From Brotaphodocola faecis (lineage in GTDB: Bacteria; Bacillota; Clostridia; Lachnospirales; Lachnospiraceae): DNA of 64,000 bases. The position numbers and the translations under genes are program-made. The notes under the pieces were generated by a model that saw only the letters and a list, made by a program, of their open reading frames with translations, had not been told where the DNA came from and ran no database searches. Shown here one piece after another: positions 1 through 9,056 of this stretch (position 1 is the stretch's first letter; each line of letters opens with the position of its first letter). Location: assembly GCF_040096075.1 (NCBI RefSeq), contig NZ_JBBMFJ010000010.1, positions 1 through 64,000 on the forward strand, given 5' to 3'.

Positions 1-100
1 AATATATGCAGAGAAGGGATTCGAATATCCGGAATGATGCCTGATATAGAAAAGAAAATTTCCTGATCTTTGCAACCGAAATTCCAACAATATCATTCTA

Positions 101-204
101 AACCGTGGGACACACGGGGATAGCTCGCTTATGCTTTGCCCTATCGGGCAATCGAACGAGAAGCCCCCACTTCAAGCGTTAGCTAAGTGGTGGGAGCATG
201 TCAC
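101..204 (+). mobile_element. Right-end remnant of an IS200/IS605-type element, with possible omega-RNA sequence
   Basis: The segment begins with GTGGGACACACGGGGATAGC and contains two hairpins: TTGCCC/GGGCAA with a TATC loop, and CCACTT/AAGTGG extended by a bulged CCC/GGG stem. It stops at a TCAC tetranucleotide. A subterminal hairpin followed by a TCAC-type cleavage site is how right ends of IS605-family (TnpA-Y1/TnpB) elements look, and this end also encodes the guide scaffold (omega RNA) of TnpB. I cannot see a tnpB reading frame ending in the 100 bases to the left, so the body of the element is either outside the window or lost. The identification rests on pattern memory of the family, not on a match I could run. 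Confidence 0.55.
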
Positions 205-270
205 AATCAGAAATAAAGATAACGCCACAACCACCAAAACGATGACCAGGCGTCTTACTTTCGTTTTCAT
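172..270 (-). pseudogene. Small hydrophobic ORF apparently cut by the IS end
   Basis: A 32-codon frame begins MKTKVRRLVIVLVVVALSLF, a basic N-terminus followed by a hydrophobic stretch like a signal peptide or membrane anchor. A GGAAGG sequence lies about 12 bases upstream of the ATG, which is a weak ribosome site. Its last residues and stop codon are read from the IS right end, past the TCAC edge. The simplest reading is that a transposon end was placed inside a gene for an exported or membrane protein, leaving the 5' stub here. It may equally be a chance frame. Confidence 0.3.
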
Positions 271-361
271 GAAACAACTGTTCCTTCCAATAACATACTG
301 GTTTCTTGTTACATTATAGCAAAATTTTTCATTAATAGAAAGGAAATCGAGAAATTCTGAC
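205..361. other. Intergenic DNA between the IS edge and the pilus terminator
   Basis: Apart from the stub ORF in its left half, I see no gene, promoter or repeat here. It is AT-rich spacer. Confidence 0.4.
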
Positions 362-406
362 AAAAACAGAGGTCAAACAGTAGTATTTTTCATCTGTCTG
401 ACCTCT
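362..406 (-). terminator. Rho-independent terminator of the pilus operon
   Basis: Reading leftward, AGAGGTCA and ACAG pair with CTGT and TGACCTCT across one mismatch, and the stem is followed by G and TTTTT. It sits a few bases past the stop codon of the giant prepilin gene and closes the long pilus transcription unit. Confidence 0.8.
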
Positions 407-413
407 ATGTTGT

Positions 414-3400
414 TTATTGTGTGATCCAGTCACCACGGTAGGTTTTCACGCTATTTTCGGTGGTCCAGATTTTGTATGGGTAGGAACCGGTTAACGCCGT
501 ATCATACGGATAGGTTGCCGGTTCTGCTTCTGTAGCATAGCGGAGAATGGCTTCCATGGAAGCTTCACCAGGGATACATTTGGCTGCATCCGCATCCGGC
601 CATGCGGAGCCAACCGCCTGCATGGTGCCAAATTCACTGCGCCAGATATATGCGCAATCCTGAATTATCCCAGGGAACGCACCACCTGTTTCATTCCAGC
701 CCTCCGTCGTCTGTCCGATCAGGATTCCGGTTCTCCAGGATACTGGCATTTTCTTTATGGTTCCGCCAAAATAGCTTTGCATAAGTTCCAGCCCGGCCGC
801 ATTCTGGTGACAGCCGATCAGGCCGCCAGTTGCTGTTCCCGCTGCCCGCACACCAGCCATACTGAAGCTGTTCACAATACGCAGCGGTCCATTTCCCAAA
901 CCAATCAGACCGCCAACATAGCCATCTCCAGCCACATTGATCTGCGAGTCGTTGAAAACACTGCTCTCAGTTCCCTGATAAGCATGGTTTCGTCCTGCCA
1001 CATAACTGTTCCAGATAGCCACTTTGTTCAGATCTGTTCCAGAATATCCGGAAAGCTCCAGATCTCCGATCAGACCGCCCGTCGGTTTCTGCTTCTTCGT
1101 TCCATCTACATACCCGGAAAACATGCAGTTTGTGATCTGCATGGTACTGTCTGCCTTTAAACTTCCCACCAGACCACCTGTGGCTCCGTATCCGCCGTTC
1201 ATCATCCCTCCTGCCAGTGCGTTTCTTCCATATACAGATACATTTTCCATGGTAAAATCATGGACATCCACAAGCGCGGCAATGCCTCCGGAATTGCTGT
1301 TGGAACGAATGCTCATGTCATCACCGTAAACATGAACATTCTTCAGATGCAGATACTCCCCTGTGGATACATTTCCCCACTGGGATACACACGCATTGGC
1401 AATCACAGCTGCCGCCCCCTGACTTGATTCCATATCAGGATCTTTCAAATTTAAATTGCTGATGGTAAGATGCGGACTTTTCTGGAACAATCCTGCACCT
1501 TCATTTCCCCAGGTCAGCCCCTTTACCAGCAGTTTGGAGATCACATGACCATTTCCCTCGTAGCTCACCATATCGGTATTTCCAATCGGCCAGAATGAAC
1601 TGTTTTCTGCCTGTGGAGATTTGCCCATATAGAGTTTTACCTCACCATAAGCTTCTGAAATTTCTTTGCAGTATGGATCTTCCACCTCATCATTCTGAAG
1701 TTCTGGATCCTCCTGCCACAGGATGTCTGCATCCTGAACTGCATAAGTAATCGGAATATATCTCCGGTTGCTTGTTTTCATGTTTGTGCAGAGATTCAGA
1801 TTCACCAGATGTCTCGCATTGGTAATATGCGCAGTATACACGCCATTGTTATTATCCACACTTGCAAACAGACTGTTGCATGTAATTGGAACATCATCCT
1901 CAGTCCAGGTACGAATTTCCTCATAACGGCGAATATCCACATCTTCGCCAGCCACCAGTGTCTGCGTGTCATCTCCGGACAATCCGTTATCCCACAGATT
2001 CTGATAGGACGATGCCGGATACGACAGATCATCCAGATACAGACGAATTGTCACTTTGCCATCCTCACCAACAATCCGCTCAATCCGCTTGCCATTTTCA
2101 TTGTTCACCTTCGGATCAATGGATTTGAAGGTCAGATTTCCGGACAGATCACCGGAGTTCGTAAAGTAATAGGTAGAACCGGAAGCGTCCGTTCTGACTA
2201 CATAATACATGGTCTTCCCGCTGATCTTACCTGTCACCGCAAAGGTCAGGTACTTCACGTCTGTCCCCGTTATTTCCAGTGGATAATCTACCCACAGGCG
2301 GTTTCCATTGTGCGGTCCATCTGTAGTCGGCTGAGGTTCCTCTTCTTTAAACTCCTGCCAGTCCCCCACATGCACGGTGCTCAGGCCCGGGAGACCTGCG
2401 GTGGATGCGGATGGATCCTGCTTGTTTAAGCGGAATACGGTCGGCATCGGGTAGACGGCGCCTAAAGTTTTATCGTACGGGTAAGCCTTGTTTGCCTCGG
2501 TCAATTCCTTTCCGAAAAATGACTTCAGGCTTTCCGGATAGACCACTGCTTTCTGCCCATTGACAATAGCAGCGGTATAGCAATAGGAATACTGCTCCTG
2601 ATCTGCCGCAGCGCCCGGTAAAATTGCGGAAGCCGGGCTGATGGAAAGAGCCACAAATGCCGCCCGCTTCTGATCATCTCCTGCTTCCGGGATGGTCAGC
2701 TTTCCGTCTGTTCCTTCTGTTGGAACTGCCACATCGCCGTAGTGTCTGCCGTATACAGAGGCCGCTACATAGGTATGGCTGATGGTGCTGGAATCCGGGA
2801 GCAGAGCCGCCAGGCCGCCCGCGTAGCTATCGCGGGATACAATATTAAAACGGCCCTGAACCTGGTCATAGGCATCTGTGGTGTTTGTCCCCGGAAGCGG
2901 ATCAGTCAGGAATTTTCCGTTTGCCGTATGACCGCCCACATAGCAGTTGTCAATATCCACCGGGCGGGTTCCGCGGGCCGCACCGATCAGGCCGCCTGCG
3001 TAATCCTGGGCATCCACATAAACCGCCGCCGCGCTGTCGGAAATCTGAACACTACCCTGGTTCACCGCACCGATCAGGCCGCCTGCGATCCCGTAAACAG
3101 AGCGGATCCGGTATGTTTTCTCCGTTTCTGCCGGAAGATCGGCCGCCGTGCTCTGGTCATCCTGGGCAGAAAAGCCCGAGCGCCAGGTATTGGCCGCCAT
3201 AGTTTTGGTGATGGTGAGCGCTTTTCCGCTGAAATCTCCGATGACCGCGCCAGCGTCAACCTCTTTTGTGTCGGTTGCCTGTTTTCTGGTGACTGAAAGC
3301 ACCATTGGATACTGGATCATGACATTATCTACCGTGATGTTCAGATCCGTGCCGCTTCCGGCACCGATCAGCGCGCCGCCGCTTGCTGCCGAAGTAATAT

Positions 3401-4871
3401 CTGCTCCTGCTATGGTCAGGCGGCTTACTGTCAGATCCTTTTTCACCGTGCCGAACACTCCGCCCGACTGGGATCCGGTAGTCTTTACCGGGATATTCGC
3501 AATGGAATAGCTGTTTCCATTATAATGTAAGGCAAACTGCGGTTCTACCGGGGCAAAAAAACCGGCCCCGGTCTTTTTGCCATTTTCACGATAATAAACC
3601 GAAGGCGTATCATTCCCACTCAGTTCCTTAATCGAGGAACAAAAATCAGGCCAGGATACCGGCTTCTGCTGCAGCGCCATGTACTGCGCCGTTCCGTCCC
3701 CTCCTGTCTGCGGCTCAAGTCCCAGTTCAGAACCATCACTGACCGGATTGAAGCCGGAAATCCGATAATCCAAATTCTCCAGATGGCGGATATTACCGAT
3801 CAGCACCTTATCCGTGCGCTTTCCCTCAAACAGGCTGTTCTCCTGCCTGGAAGCACTGGTCACTGTGGAACCGGCTTTTCCATCCAGAAAAGCCTGGACA
3901 TACAGGCGGATGTCTTCTCCCGGAATCAGGCGTCTGGTATCCTCAAAATTTACAATGCTGCCCACTTTATTCAGGTCCGCGAAATGCTGGTTTTCCGTAG
4001 TGAGATCATCTAAAATGACCCGGTATCCGCCTGACAGCAGCTGCGCCTGTACCCGGCTGCCGGAGTTTCGCAGATTTATCCAGCCCTTTGCGCCGCTGGA
4101 AAGTCCTTCCAAATATAAGCGGATCTGATAGGAGGAAGAATTTCCAACCGTCTTTCCCATATTCGGATCACCGACATAAGCATACAGCATACCGGCATTC
4201 ACAATCGTGAGATCCGGTGTTTCCAGCGCGGAGTCCGGATCAATAGACGGATTCTTCGCAGAATCCCCGCCATAATATCCCACCGGCTGTCCATGTCCCG
4301 CAAAGGCATCGTTCATACCCGTGTAATGTTCCCGTTTTTCCGGGTCTGCGGCAGCCTCGGATAGCAGGGTACTCTCAATATCACCCTCCACAAATACGTA
4401 GCGGTCCGAATACCAGACGGCACGCACCGCACCGTTTCCCGGCTCATAGAAAATCAGGTAGCTTCCGTCTGTCCGCACGGTCTCGTCAATGGAGCCAAAC
4501 GGCAGGAGACGGTTTCGGATTTCGCCGCAGCGTTCCGCCTCCCCGGGTTGATACAGGACACAGTATATGCCATCCTGCCCTTCTGCCTGAAACAAAATGC
4601 CAAGTTTTTCTTCCGCGCCGGATTCCCCAGCCTGGTCTAACAGCCGTTCAAAGGTCCCCTCTGCCATGGAAAGGCTGAGCTGGTTCTGGGCCGCCAGGAA
4701 TATCTCTTTGGCAGTCTGGTCCATCTCCAGCCTGCGGAGCCTGCTCTGGTAACGGATGGCCGCAACAAAAGAAACACCGGCCAGAATCATGATGATGGCA
4801 ATGACCACCAGAAATTCCGCCAGTGTAAACCCGCCCTTTCTCTTTTTCTGCCTGATTGCTGTGTCGTTCAT
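414..4871 (-). CDS. Giant prepilin-type protein with two GLUG-repeat modules (putative pilus-displayed adhesin)
   Basis: The 1485-residue product starts with a short basic leader and the type III prepilin signal KGG|FTLAEF, with Glu at position +5 and a hydrophobic helix to about residue 40. A prepilin peptidase should therefore process it like a minor pilin, although ordinary minor pilins are 120-250 residues. The rest is beta-rich and contains about ten GLUG-like motifs of the form xGGLIGxxxxxxxIxNxxxxG, clustered near residues 469-705 and again near 1190-1400. Each cluster is preceded by an (I/A)RHLxNL motif and followed by YPYD...YP...GDW, so the protein has two copies of one module. The start codon overlaps the stop of the preceding pseudopilin gene (ATGA). 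GLUG repeats occur in surface proteins such as M26 IgA peptidases; an adhesin or tip role is inference. It is the last gene before the operon terminator. Confidence 0.8.
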   Translation of the reverse strand: MNDTAIRQKKRKGGFTLAEFLVVIAIIMILAGVSFVAAIRYQSRLRRLEMDQTAKEIFLAAQNQLSLSMAEGTFERLLDQAGESGAEEKLGILFQAEGQDGIYCVLYQPGEAERCGEIRNRLLPFGSIDETVRTDGSYLIFYEPGNGAVRAVWYSDRYVFVEGDIESTLLSEAAADPEKREHYTGMNDAFAGHGQPVGYYGGDSAKNPSIDPDSALETPDLTIVNAGMLYAYVGDPNMGKTVGNSSSYQIRLYLEGLSSGAKGWINLRNSGSRVQAQLLSGGYRVILDDLTTENQHFADLNKVGSIVNFEDTRRLIPGEDIRLYVQAFLDGKAGSTVTSASRQENSLFEGKRTDKVLIGNIRHLENLDYRISGFNPVSDGSELGLEPQTGGDGTAQYMALQQKPVSWPDFCSSIKELSGNDTPSVYYRENGKKTGAGFFAPVEPQFALHYNGNSYSIANIPVKTTGSQSGGVFGTVKKDLTVSRLTIAGADITSAASGGALIGAGSGTDLNITVDNVMIQYPMVLSVTRKQATDTKEVDAGAVIGDFSGKALTITKTMAANTWRSGFSAQDDQSTAADLPAETEKTYRIRSVYGIAGGLIGAVNQGSVQISDSAAAVYVDAQDYAGGLIGAARGTRPVDIDNCYVGGHTANGKFLTDPLPGTNTTDAYDQVQGRFNIVSRDSYAGGLAALLPDSSTISHTYVAASVYGRHYGDVAVPTEGTDGKLTIPEAGDDQKRAAFVALSISPASAILPGAAADQEQYSYCYTAAIVNGQKAVVYPESLKSFFGKELTEANKAYPYDKTLGAVYPMPTVFRLNKQDPSASTAGLPGLSTVHVGDWQEFKEEEPQPTTDGPHNGNRLWVDYPLEITGTDVKYLTFAVTGKISGKTMYYVVRTDASGSTYYFTNSGDLSGNLTFKSIDPKVNNENGKRIERIVGEDGKVTIRLYLDDLSYPASSYQNLWDNGLSGDDTQTLVAGEDVDIRRYEEIRTWTEDDVPITCNSLFASVDNNNGVYTAHITNARHLVNLNLCTNMKTSNRRYIPITYAVQDADILWQEDPELQNDEVEDPYCKEISEAYGEVKLYMGKSPQAENSSFWPIGNTDMVSYEGNGHVISKLLVKGLTWGNEGAGLFQKSPHLTISNLNLKDPDMESSQGAAAVIANACVSQWGNVSTGEYLHLKNVHVYGDDMSIRSNSNSGGIAALVDVHDFTMENVSVYGRNALAGGMMNGGYGATGGLVGSLKADSTMQITNCMFSGYVDGTKKQKPTGGLIGDLELSGYSGTDLNKVAIWNSYVAGRNHAYQGTESSVFNDSQINVAGDGYVGGLIGLGNGPLRIVNSFSMAGVRAAGTATGGLIGCHQNAAGLELMQSYFGGTIKKMPVSWRTGILIGQTTEGWNETGGAFPGIIQDCAYIWRSEFGTMQAVGSAWPDADAAKCIPGEASMEAILRYATEAEPATYPYDTALTGSYPYKIWTTENSVKTYRGDWITQ

Positions 4872-5440
4872 TCCTCGTTATCCTCCAGATTTACAGCCCG
4901 CACCGTCAGTTTTTCCAGCGATGCCGCCGCCACACGGTCCTCTTTGCTTCCGTCTTCTGTCTTATAATAGACCGCCAGATCTTTCACGGTAAAACAGCCG
5001 TCCGAATAAATATAGCTGTCGAAATCTGTGTAAAAGAGATTGCCCATAGCTGCTGATGACAGAAGCGGCACTTTGGAATCCGCGCCCTCATAAACACGAC
5101 AGATGCCAAGCTCCGGATCGGATTCCAGATGAAGCCACACATTATTCTGACCGCTCTGGAATTCCCAGCCGTCCGTTCCACTGTCCTGCTCATCCAACGC
5201 CCCGGACAGTTCATCGGTCAAAAGTTCCGCCGTCATGGCAAGTACCTGCCGGGCCTCCGATTTTTCCTGTGTCTTGCGGTAGGCATCCTTCACAGCCACC
5301 ACACCGCCTCCAATCGACACCGCCGTCATGGCCAGGATTAATACGGCTGCCAGCATTTCGGTCAGCGTCATGCCGCTTTCCGAGGACAGGCGCTGTTTTA
5401 TGCAATTATCTATTCCGTGGTCCCGGAATTCTCTGCGCAT
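4868..5440 (-). CDS. Minor pseudopilin (PilW/GspJ-like)
   Basis: The product has a basic leader, then SGMTLTEMLAAVLILAM, a class III prepilin signal with Met at +1 and Glu at +5, followed by an N-terminal helix and a globular domain. I start it at the second in-frame ATG because GGAG lies nine bases before it, while the upstream ATG (15 bases earlier) has no ribosome site. Length (about 190 residues) and place after two other minor pilins fit a GspJ/PilW-type initiation-complex subunit, but the exact class is not certain. It is translationally coupled to the giant prepilin downstream. Confidence 0.7.
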   Translation of the reverse strand: MRREFRDHGIDNCIKQRLSSESGMTLTEMLAAVLILAMTAVSIGGGVVAVKDAYRKTQEKSEARQVLAMTAELLTDELSGALDEQDSGTDGWEFQSGQNNVWLHLESDPELGICRVYEGADSKVPLLSSAAMGNLFYTDFDSYIYSDGCFTVKDLAVYYKTEDGSKEDRVAAASLEKLTVRAVNLEDNEE

Positions 5441-5478
5441 TTTTCTTTTCTCCATGTTCTGTACACTTGCGTTCTCTT

Positions 5479-5892
5479 TTAATTCATCCGCCGGTAGCGG
5501 TAATTTTTTTCGGTGTTTGCGGCATCTTCCGCCTCTGAGCCTCTGATCACTTCTGAATAAAGCTGTACCTGATACCGGCCCTTTTTCGTATGTCCGGCGT
5601 CCCTGCTTCCCTCCGGGGCAGCAAGATTCCAGGAAGAGGTTTCATGTTCCAGAACAAGCTCCGCAGTGCCATCTTCTGCCTCACCGGCCTGGTCTTCCAG
5701 CAGATTGCGACCCGCGTAATAATCCTGAAACACGGTGTTCCCCCTCTGGATCATGCGCCGCGCCGACATCAGAGCCGTGGCGAACATGGTCAGGCCAAGG
5801 GAAATAACCAGAACGGAGACCAGAAGTTCCGCCAGCGTTTCCGCCTTTTTGGCCCCCAGCTTCTGCCGGATCCTGAAAAACTTCTGCTTCAT
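5479..5892 (-). CDS. Minor pseudopilin (PilV/GspI-like)
   Basis: The 137-residue product has a basic N-terminus and the sequence KKAETLAELLVSVLVISLGL, which matches the hydrophobic prepilin helix with Glu at +5. The leader ends in Ala rather than the usual Gly at -1, so processing may be weak. The ATG follows GGAGGAGGG at good spacing and overlaps the upstream stop codon by one base (TGATG), showing translational coupling. Size and position suggest a PilV/GspI-type minor pilin. Confidence 0.65.
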   Translation of the reverse strand: MKQKFFRIRQKLGAKKAETLAELLVSVLVISLGLTMFATALMSARRMIQRGNTVFQDYYAGRNLLEDQAGEAEDGTAELVLEHETSSWNLAAPEGSRDAGHTKKGRYQVQLYSEVIRGSEAEDAANTEKNYRYRRMN

Positions 5893-6683
5893 CACGTTCC
5901 CTCCTCCGGATGGATTTTCTCTATAGTGCCGCGTTCCCAGCGGATGGTGGTCCGGCGTGTGGTTGTGGTTTTTGTCCACGAATCGGTCACATTACCCTCG
6001 TCATCCGTCTCTTCGTGTTCTTCTACTTCCACATCGACATCTTCCTGCACCTGTGCCGGAACTGTAAGTTTTCTCTGGCACAGGTCTTCCGGATGATCCG
6101 CATCCGTTGCCGCATCGGAAATCACCGCCGTAATGCGGTAATCCGCATCCATGGAAAGCTGCACGGAGGTTTCCAGCGCAGTTACCGGAACGGTCTCTGT
6201 CCCCTCACTTTGTTCCACGGAAACCGGAATGGTTGTCTCCTGATCCGTTTTATCACCCACGCCAGAAGCATTTTCCCGGTCAGTCAGCGGATTGTCAAAA
6301 TATCGGATCATATTATCCAGAACCGAAGGGTCTGTGTCTGAGAAGCGAACCCAGGAAGACTCCTGATTTTCTTTCTTTTCCTGCCCTACATAATAATAGT
6401 CCAGGGTATCTTCGATCTCGCCACTGTTCGACCACTCAATCATAACCTCTTTGATCTTCACGATATTCTCCGCGCGGGTCAGTTCGTCACGTAAAAAAGC
6501 AGCAGTCGACTCCACGGCAAACCGTTTCTGGTCTGCTGCCGGAACCTGCTGCATCTTCCCGGCCGAAGCCGAAGCGGAAGCCAGGATCACCGATGCCCCG
6601 ACTCCGCACAGTACAAAAAACAGGATCGCAGCCACCAGACTGGCGCCGTCTTCCTTCTTTAATGTTTCTGTCAATTTTTTCAT
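5892..6683 (-). CDS. PilX-like pilus assembly protein
   Basis: The 263-residue product has a short basic leader, DGASLVAAILFFVLCGVGAS and a long hydrophobic helix, then a soluble domain. The N-terminus resembles PilX/GspK-type minor pilins, which often have a degenerate signal; here no Glu is seen at +5. The C-terminal third is rich in acidic residues and threonine (a DVEVEEHEETDDE stretch followed by TTTTRRTT). It is encoded three bases downstream of pilO with its own GGAG site. The class call is inference from the N-terminus, size and position. Confidence 0.5.
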   Translation of the reverse strand: MKKLTETLKKEDGASLVAAILFFVLCGVGASVILASASASAGKMQQVPAADQKRFAVESTAAFLRDELTRAENIVKIKEVMIEWSNSGEIEDTLDYYYVGQEKKENQESSWVRFSDTDPSVLDNMIRYFDNPLTDRENASGVGDKTDQETTIPVSVEQSEGTETVPVTALETSVQLSMDADYRITAVISDAATDADHPEDLCQRKLTVPAQVQEDVDVEVEEHEETDDEGNVTDSWTKTTTTRRTTIRWERGTIEKIHPEEGT

Positions 6684-6686
6684 GTA

Positions 6687-7382
6687 TTATTCTCCGAGAA
6701 CGGCCTCTGCAGCGGTCTCAAGCTCGGAACGGGACAGGCTGGAGAGATCTGCGTTCGCCAGACCGCCCTGCTGCTTCTCGGGCTCCTGTTTTTCCGTGAT
6801 TCCGTTTAAATTCTCTGCCCCGTACTCCGTCTCAATGTAGGTCATGGCAAAGGAAACGGAAACCCGGCCGCTCTTGATATTCGGATTATGGTCCGCGTTC
6901 GTCAGGGATTCACTGCTGACTGCCACATCGTGAACCAGACTGCGGCATGGCCCGTTCAGAATTTCACTCATCATCTCCACCGCATTGTCATAATTGTCCG
7001 CGGTGAAGGAAATGGCAATGTTGCGGCGAAGGGTCGTTCCGTCCTCCTCCGGCTCGGAAAACTGGAAATTGAAATCATAGGCGCGTCCGAAAATGCGGTT
7101 TAACTCATCCAGTTCCTTCTTGAAATTGTTGTAGGACGGCACCTCCGGCACGCCAGCGGCCTTGTTATCCGCAATCTCTGCCTTCATGGTTTTGATCTTT
7201 GCCGCGCGCATCTGCTCTAACTCCATCTGGCTCTCCAGCTCTGTGGTATCAGCCGCCGCGATCCGCTCCTGGATCGGACGGTAAATGAATCCGTACCAGC
7301 CTCCAAGAAGAAGCAGCGCGACAATCACCAGAATCGCAATCTTTTCCCTGCACGTCAGCACATAACTTAAGATGGATTTCAT
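6687..7382 (-). CDS. pilO: Type IV pilus alignment protein PilO
   Basis: A short cytoplasmic segment is followed by one membrane helix (about residues 14-32, ILVIVALLLLGGWYGFIY), a coiled-coil stretch rich in Glu, Gln and Met, and a ferredoxin-like periplasmic domain, the standard PilO plan. In type IV pilus systems PilM, PilN and PilO form the inner-membrane alignment complex that links the assembly motor to the growing pilus. The ATG overlaps the pilN stop codon by four bases. The last 30 residues are polar and probably flexible. Confidence 0.7.
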   Translation of the reverse strand: MKSILSYVLTCREKIAILVIVALLLLGGWYGFIYRPIQERIAAADTTELESQMELEQMRAAKIKTMKAEIADNKAAGVPEVPSYNNFKKELDELNRIFGRAYDFNFQFSEPEEDGTTLRRNIAISFTADNYDNAVEMMSEILNGPCRSLVHDVAVSSESLTNADHNPNIKSGRVSVSFAMTYIETEYGAENLNGITEKQEPEKQQGGLANADLSSLSRSELETAAEAVLGE

Positions 7383-8011
7383 TGTTCTTCCCCACTCTCT
7401 CCTGGTTTATAGAAATATACCGTAATGTCTGCCTCCGCTTCCTTCGTCAGAGCCAGCGCCGAAGTCTGCGTCTCATCTCCTCCCACGTTTTCCAGGGAAG
7501 CTGTCACGTAATACACGGCACCATCCTGCTCAATCTGCCCGATCAGCTCAGAAAGCACCGTTCCCCGCGGCAGTACACAGGAAATGTCCATCTCTTCCGC
7601 CGTGATGGAAACAGAATCGATGGTCTTGCACAGCGGGAAAATGGTATTCTTTAAAGTTGCAAGCATCTGCAGGCGGTCCGGAATTGCCCGCTCCTCGTCA
7701 CTCTGCCAGGAATTGCCATAGTGGGCATATTCCGCCTGAACCTCCGGCAAAATGTTGTTGGCACGCTGAATGCTTTCCAGCTGTTTTTCCATTCTCTGAT
7801 AGGTCAGTTCCGCGCTCTCTGCTTCCTGCAACGGTTTCCTCACGCCAAACAACACGAAGAAATGCACCGCAACCATAAATACGGCAAAACACAGAAGCTG
7901 TGCCGCGATCTTACTCTTTTTGAACTCACGCTGATACAGATTGATGCGCTTTTTGTCCGGATATTTTGGACCGCCGATCTGCATCTTCGCGATGGATTTT
8001 AAATCAGACAC
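7379..8011 (-). CDS. pilN: Type IV pilus assembly protein PilN
   Basis: The product starts with a cytoplasmic tail containing RINLYQREFKKSK, resembling the conserved INLLP segment of PilN that binds PilM. A single membrane helix follows (about residues 36-55), then a coiled coil and a small extracytoplasmic domain, about 210 residues in total as usual for the family. The start codon is GTG, preceded by AAGGAGGAAG. It lies between pilM and pilO as in most type IV pilus operons. Confidence 0.72.
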   Translation of the reverse strand: MSDLKSIAKMQIGGPKYPDKKRINLYQREFKKSKIAAQLLCFAVFMVAVHFFVLFGVRKPLQEAESAELTYQRMEKQLESIQRANNILPEVQAEYAHYGNSWQSDEERAIPDRLQMLATLKNTIFPLCKTIDSVSITAEEMDISCVLPRGTVLSELIGQIEQDGAVYYVTASLENVGGDETQTSALALTKEAEADITVYFYKPGESGEEQ

Positions 8012-8023
8012 GTTTCTTCCTCC

Positions 8024-9034
8024 TTACCCAAACAATACGCCATAAGTCTGCGGACTGTCGATCCAGTCTGGCATAGTCTCCTCGGAAACCTCCGGAAGCA
8101 GCGTTCCGATGCTCTTTACCGGAATGTCCAGAGTGTCACTTATGGTATCGATGAGCGCCTTGTAGCGGGCGCCGCCTCCGCAGTAATAGAAGCTGTCGAT
8201 GGTATTGTTCGCGTTGTTGAAGCTGTAGAAGTTTAAGACTCGCATGGCCTGTACGGCGATGGTACGGTAGCGGTCTTTCAGGATTTTGTCCATCTCCCGG
8301 CGGCTGTCCGCGTTCCAGAAGGACTCGTCCACTTCAATGCCCAGCTCTTCGACCTTTTCCTTGTCTCCGCGTCGGATCAGTTCAATCTCCTCACAGCCCG
8401 GCTCCATGGTCCGGGTGATGTCGTAAATGCCGTTCTTAAAGAAATGAATGCGCAGTGCCTTGGTTCCCAGATCCAGTACGGCGTAATCTTTTTTTTCTTC
8501 CTGTGCGTTCTCTTCCTTTTGATGCTCTTCCTCATCGGCCTGTTTCATCTGCGCCTGCTCCAGAATACGCTCCAGGCCGACCACAGCCGGGACCAGACCG
8601 ACCAGCTTTAAATGCGCCATCTTTGCCAGCTTCTGGAACTGCTGACAGAGTTCCTTTCTGCAGGCCGCTGCCAGAATATCCAGGGACTCCTCTGTCCGCT
8701 CGATCACACCATAGTCAAACTGATATTCCTCAATCTGGTTGCCGATGTAATCCTGAAATTCATAAGGAAGGTTCAGCTTTAACTGGTCCACGGTCATCAG
8801 CGGAAGGTGGAACCGTTTGACGTATGTATCATCCTGCTGCAGTACAAACACCACATGCCGACAGCGGATGTCATGCTCCCGCAAAACGTCCTGTATAAAC
8901 TCCGCGTAAGGCTTCATATCTGTGTAATATGCGGAATCGATGCGCTCTGAAATGTATTTTTTCAGCTCGCCCCGCTCCATGTACGCAATTTTCACGCGGT
9001 AATGTCCAATTTCAATACCCAAACAATTTTTCAT
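8024..9034 (-). CDS. pilM: Type IV pilus assembly ATPase-like protein PilM
   Basis: The 336-residue product is an actin-fold protein of the PilM family. It begins CLGIEIGHYRVKIAY (first phosphate loop) and has YAVLDLGTKALRIHFF in the middle (second phosphate loop) and YCGGGARYKALID near the C-terminus (adenosine-binding glycines). PilM is cytoplasmic and binds the N-terminal tail of PilN. A Glu/Gln/Lys-rich insert sits just before the second lobe. The gene lies 12 bases upstream of pilN. Confidence 0.8.
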   Translation of the reverse strand: MKNCLGIEIGHYRVKIAYMERGELKKYISERIDSAYYTDMKPYAEFIQDVLREHDIRCRHVVFVLQQDDTYVKRFHLPLMTVDQLKLNLPYEFQDYIGNQIEEYQFDYGVIERTEESLDILAAACRKELCQQFQKLAKMAHLKLVGLVPAVVGLERILEQAQMKQADEEEHQKEENAQEEKKDYAVLDLGTKALRIHFFKNGIYDITRTMEPGCEEIELIRRGDKEKVEELGIEVDESFWNADSRREMDKILKDRYRTIAVQAMRVLNFYSFNNANNTIDSFYYCGGGARYKALIDTISDTLDIPVKSIGTLLPEVSEETMPDWIDSPQTYGVLFG

Positions 9035-9056
9035 CTGATATACTCCATATCATTAT

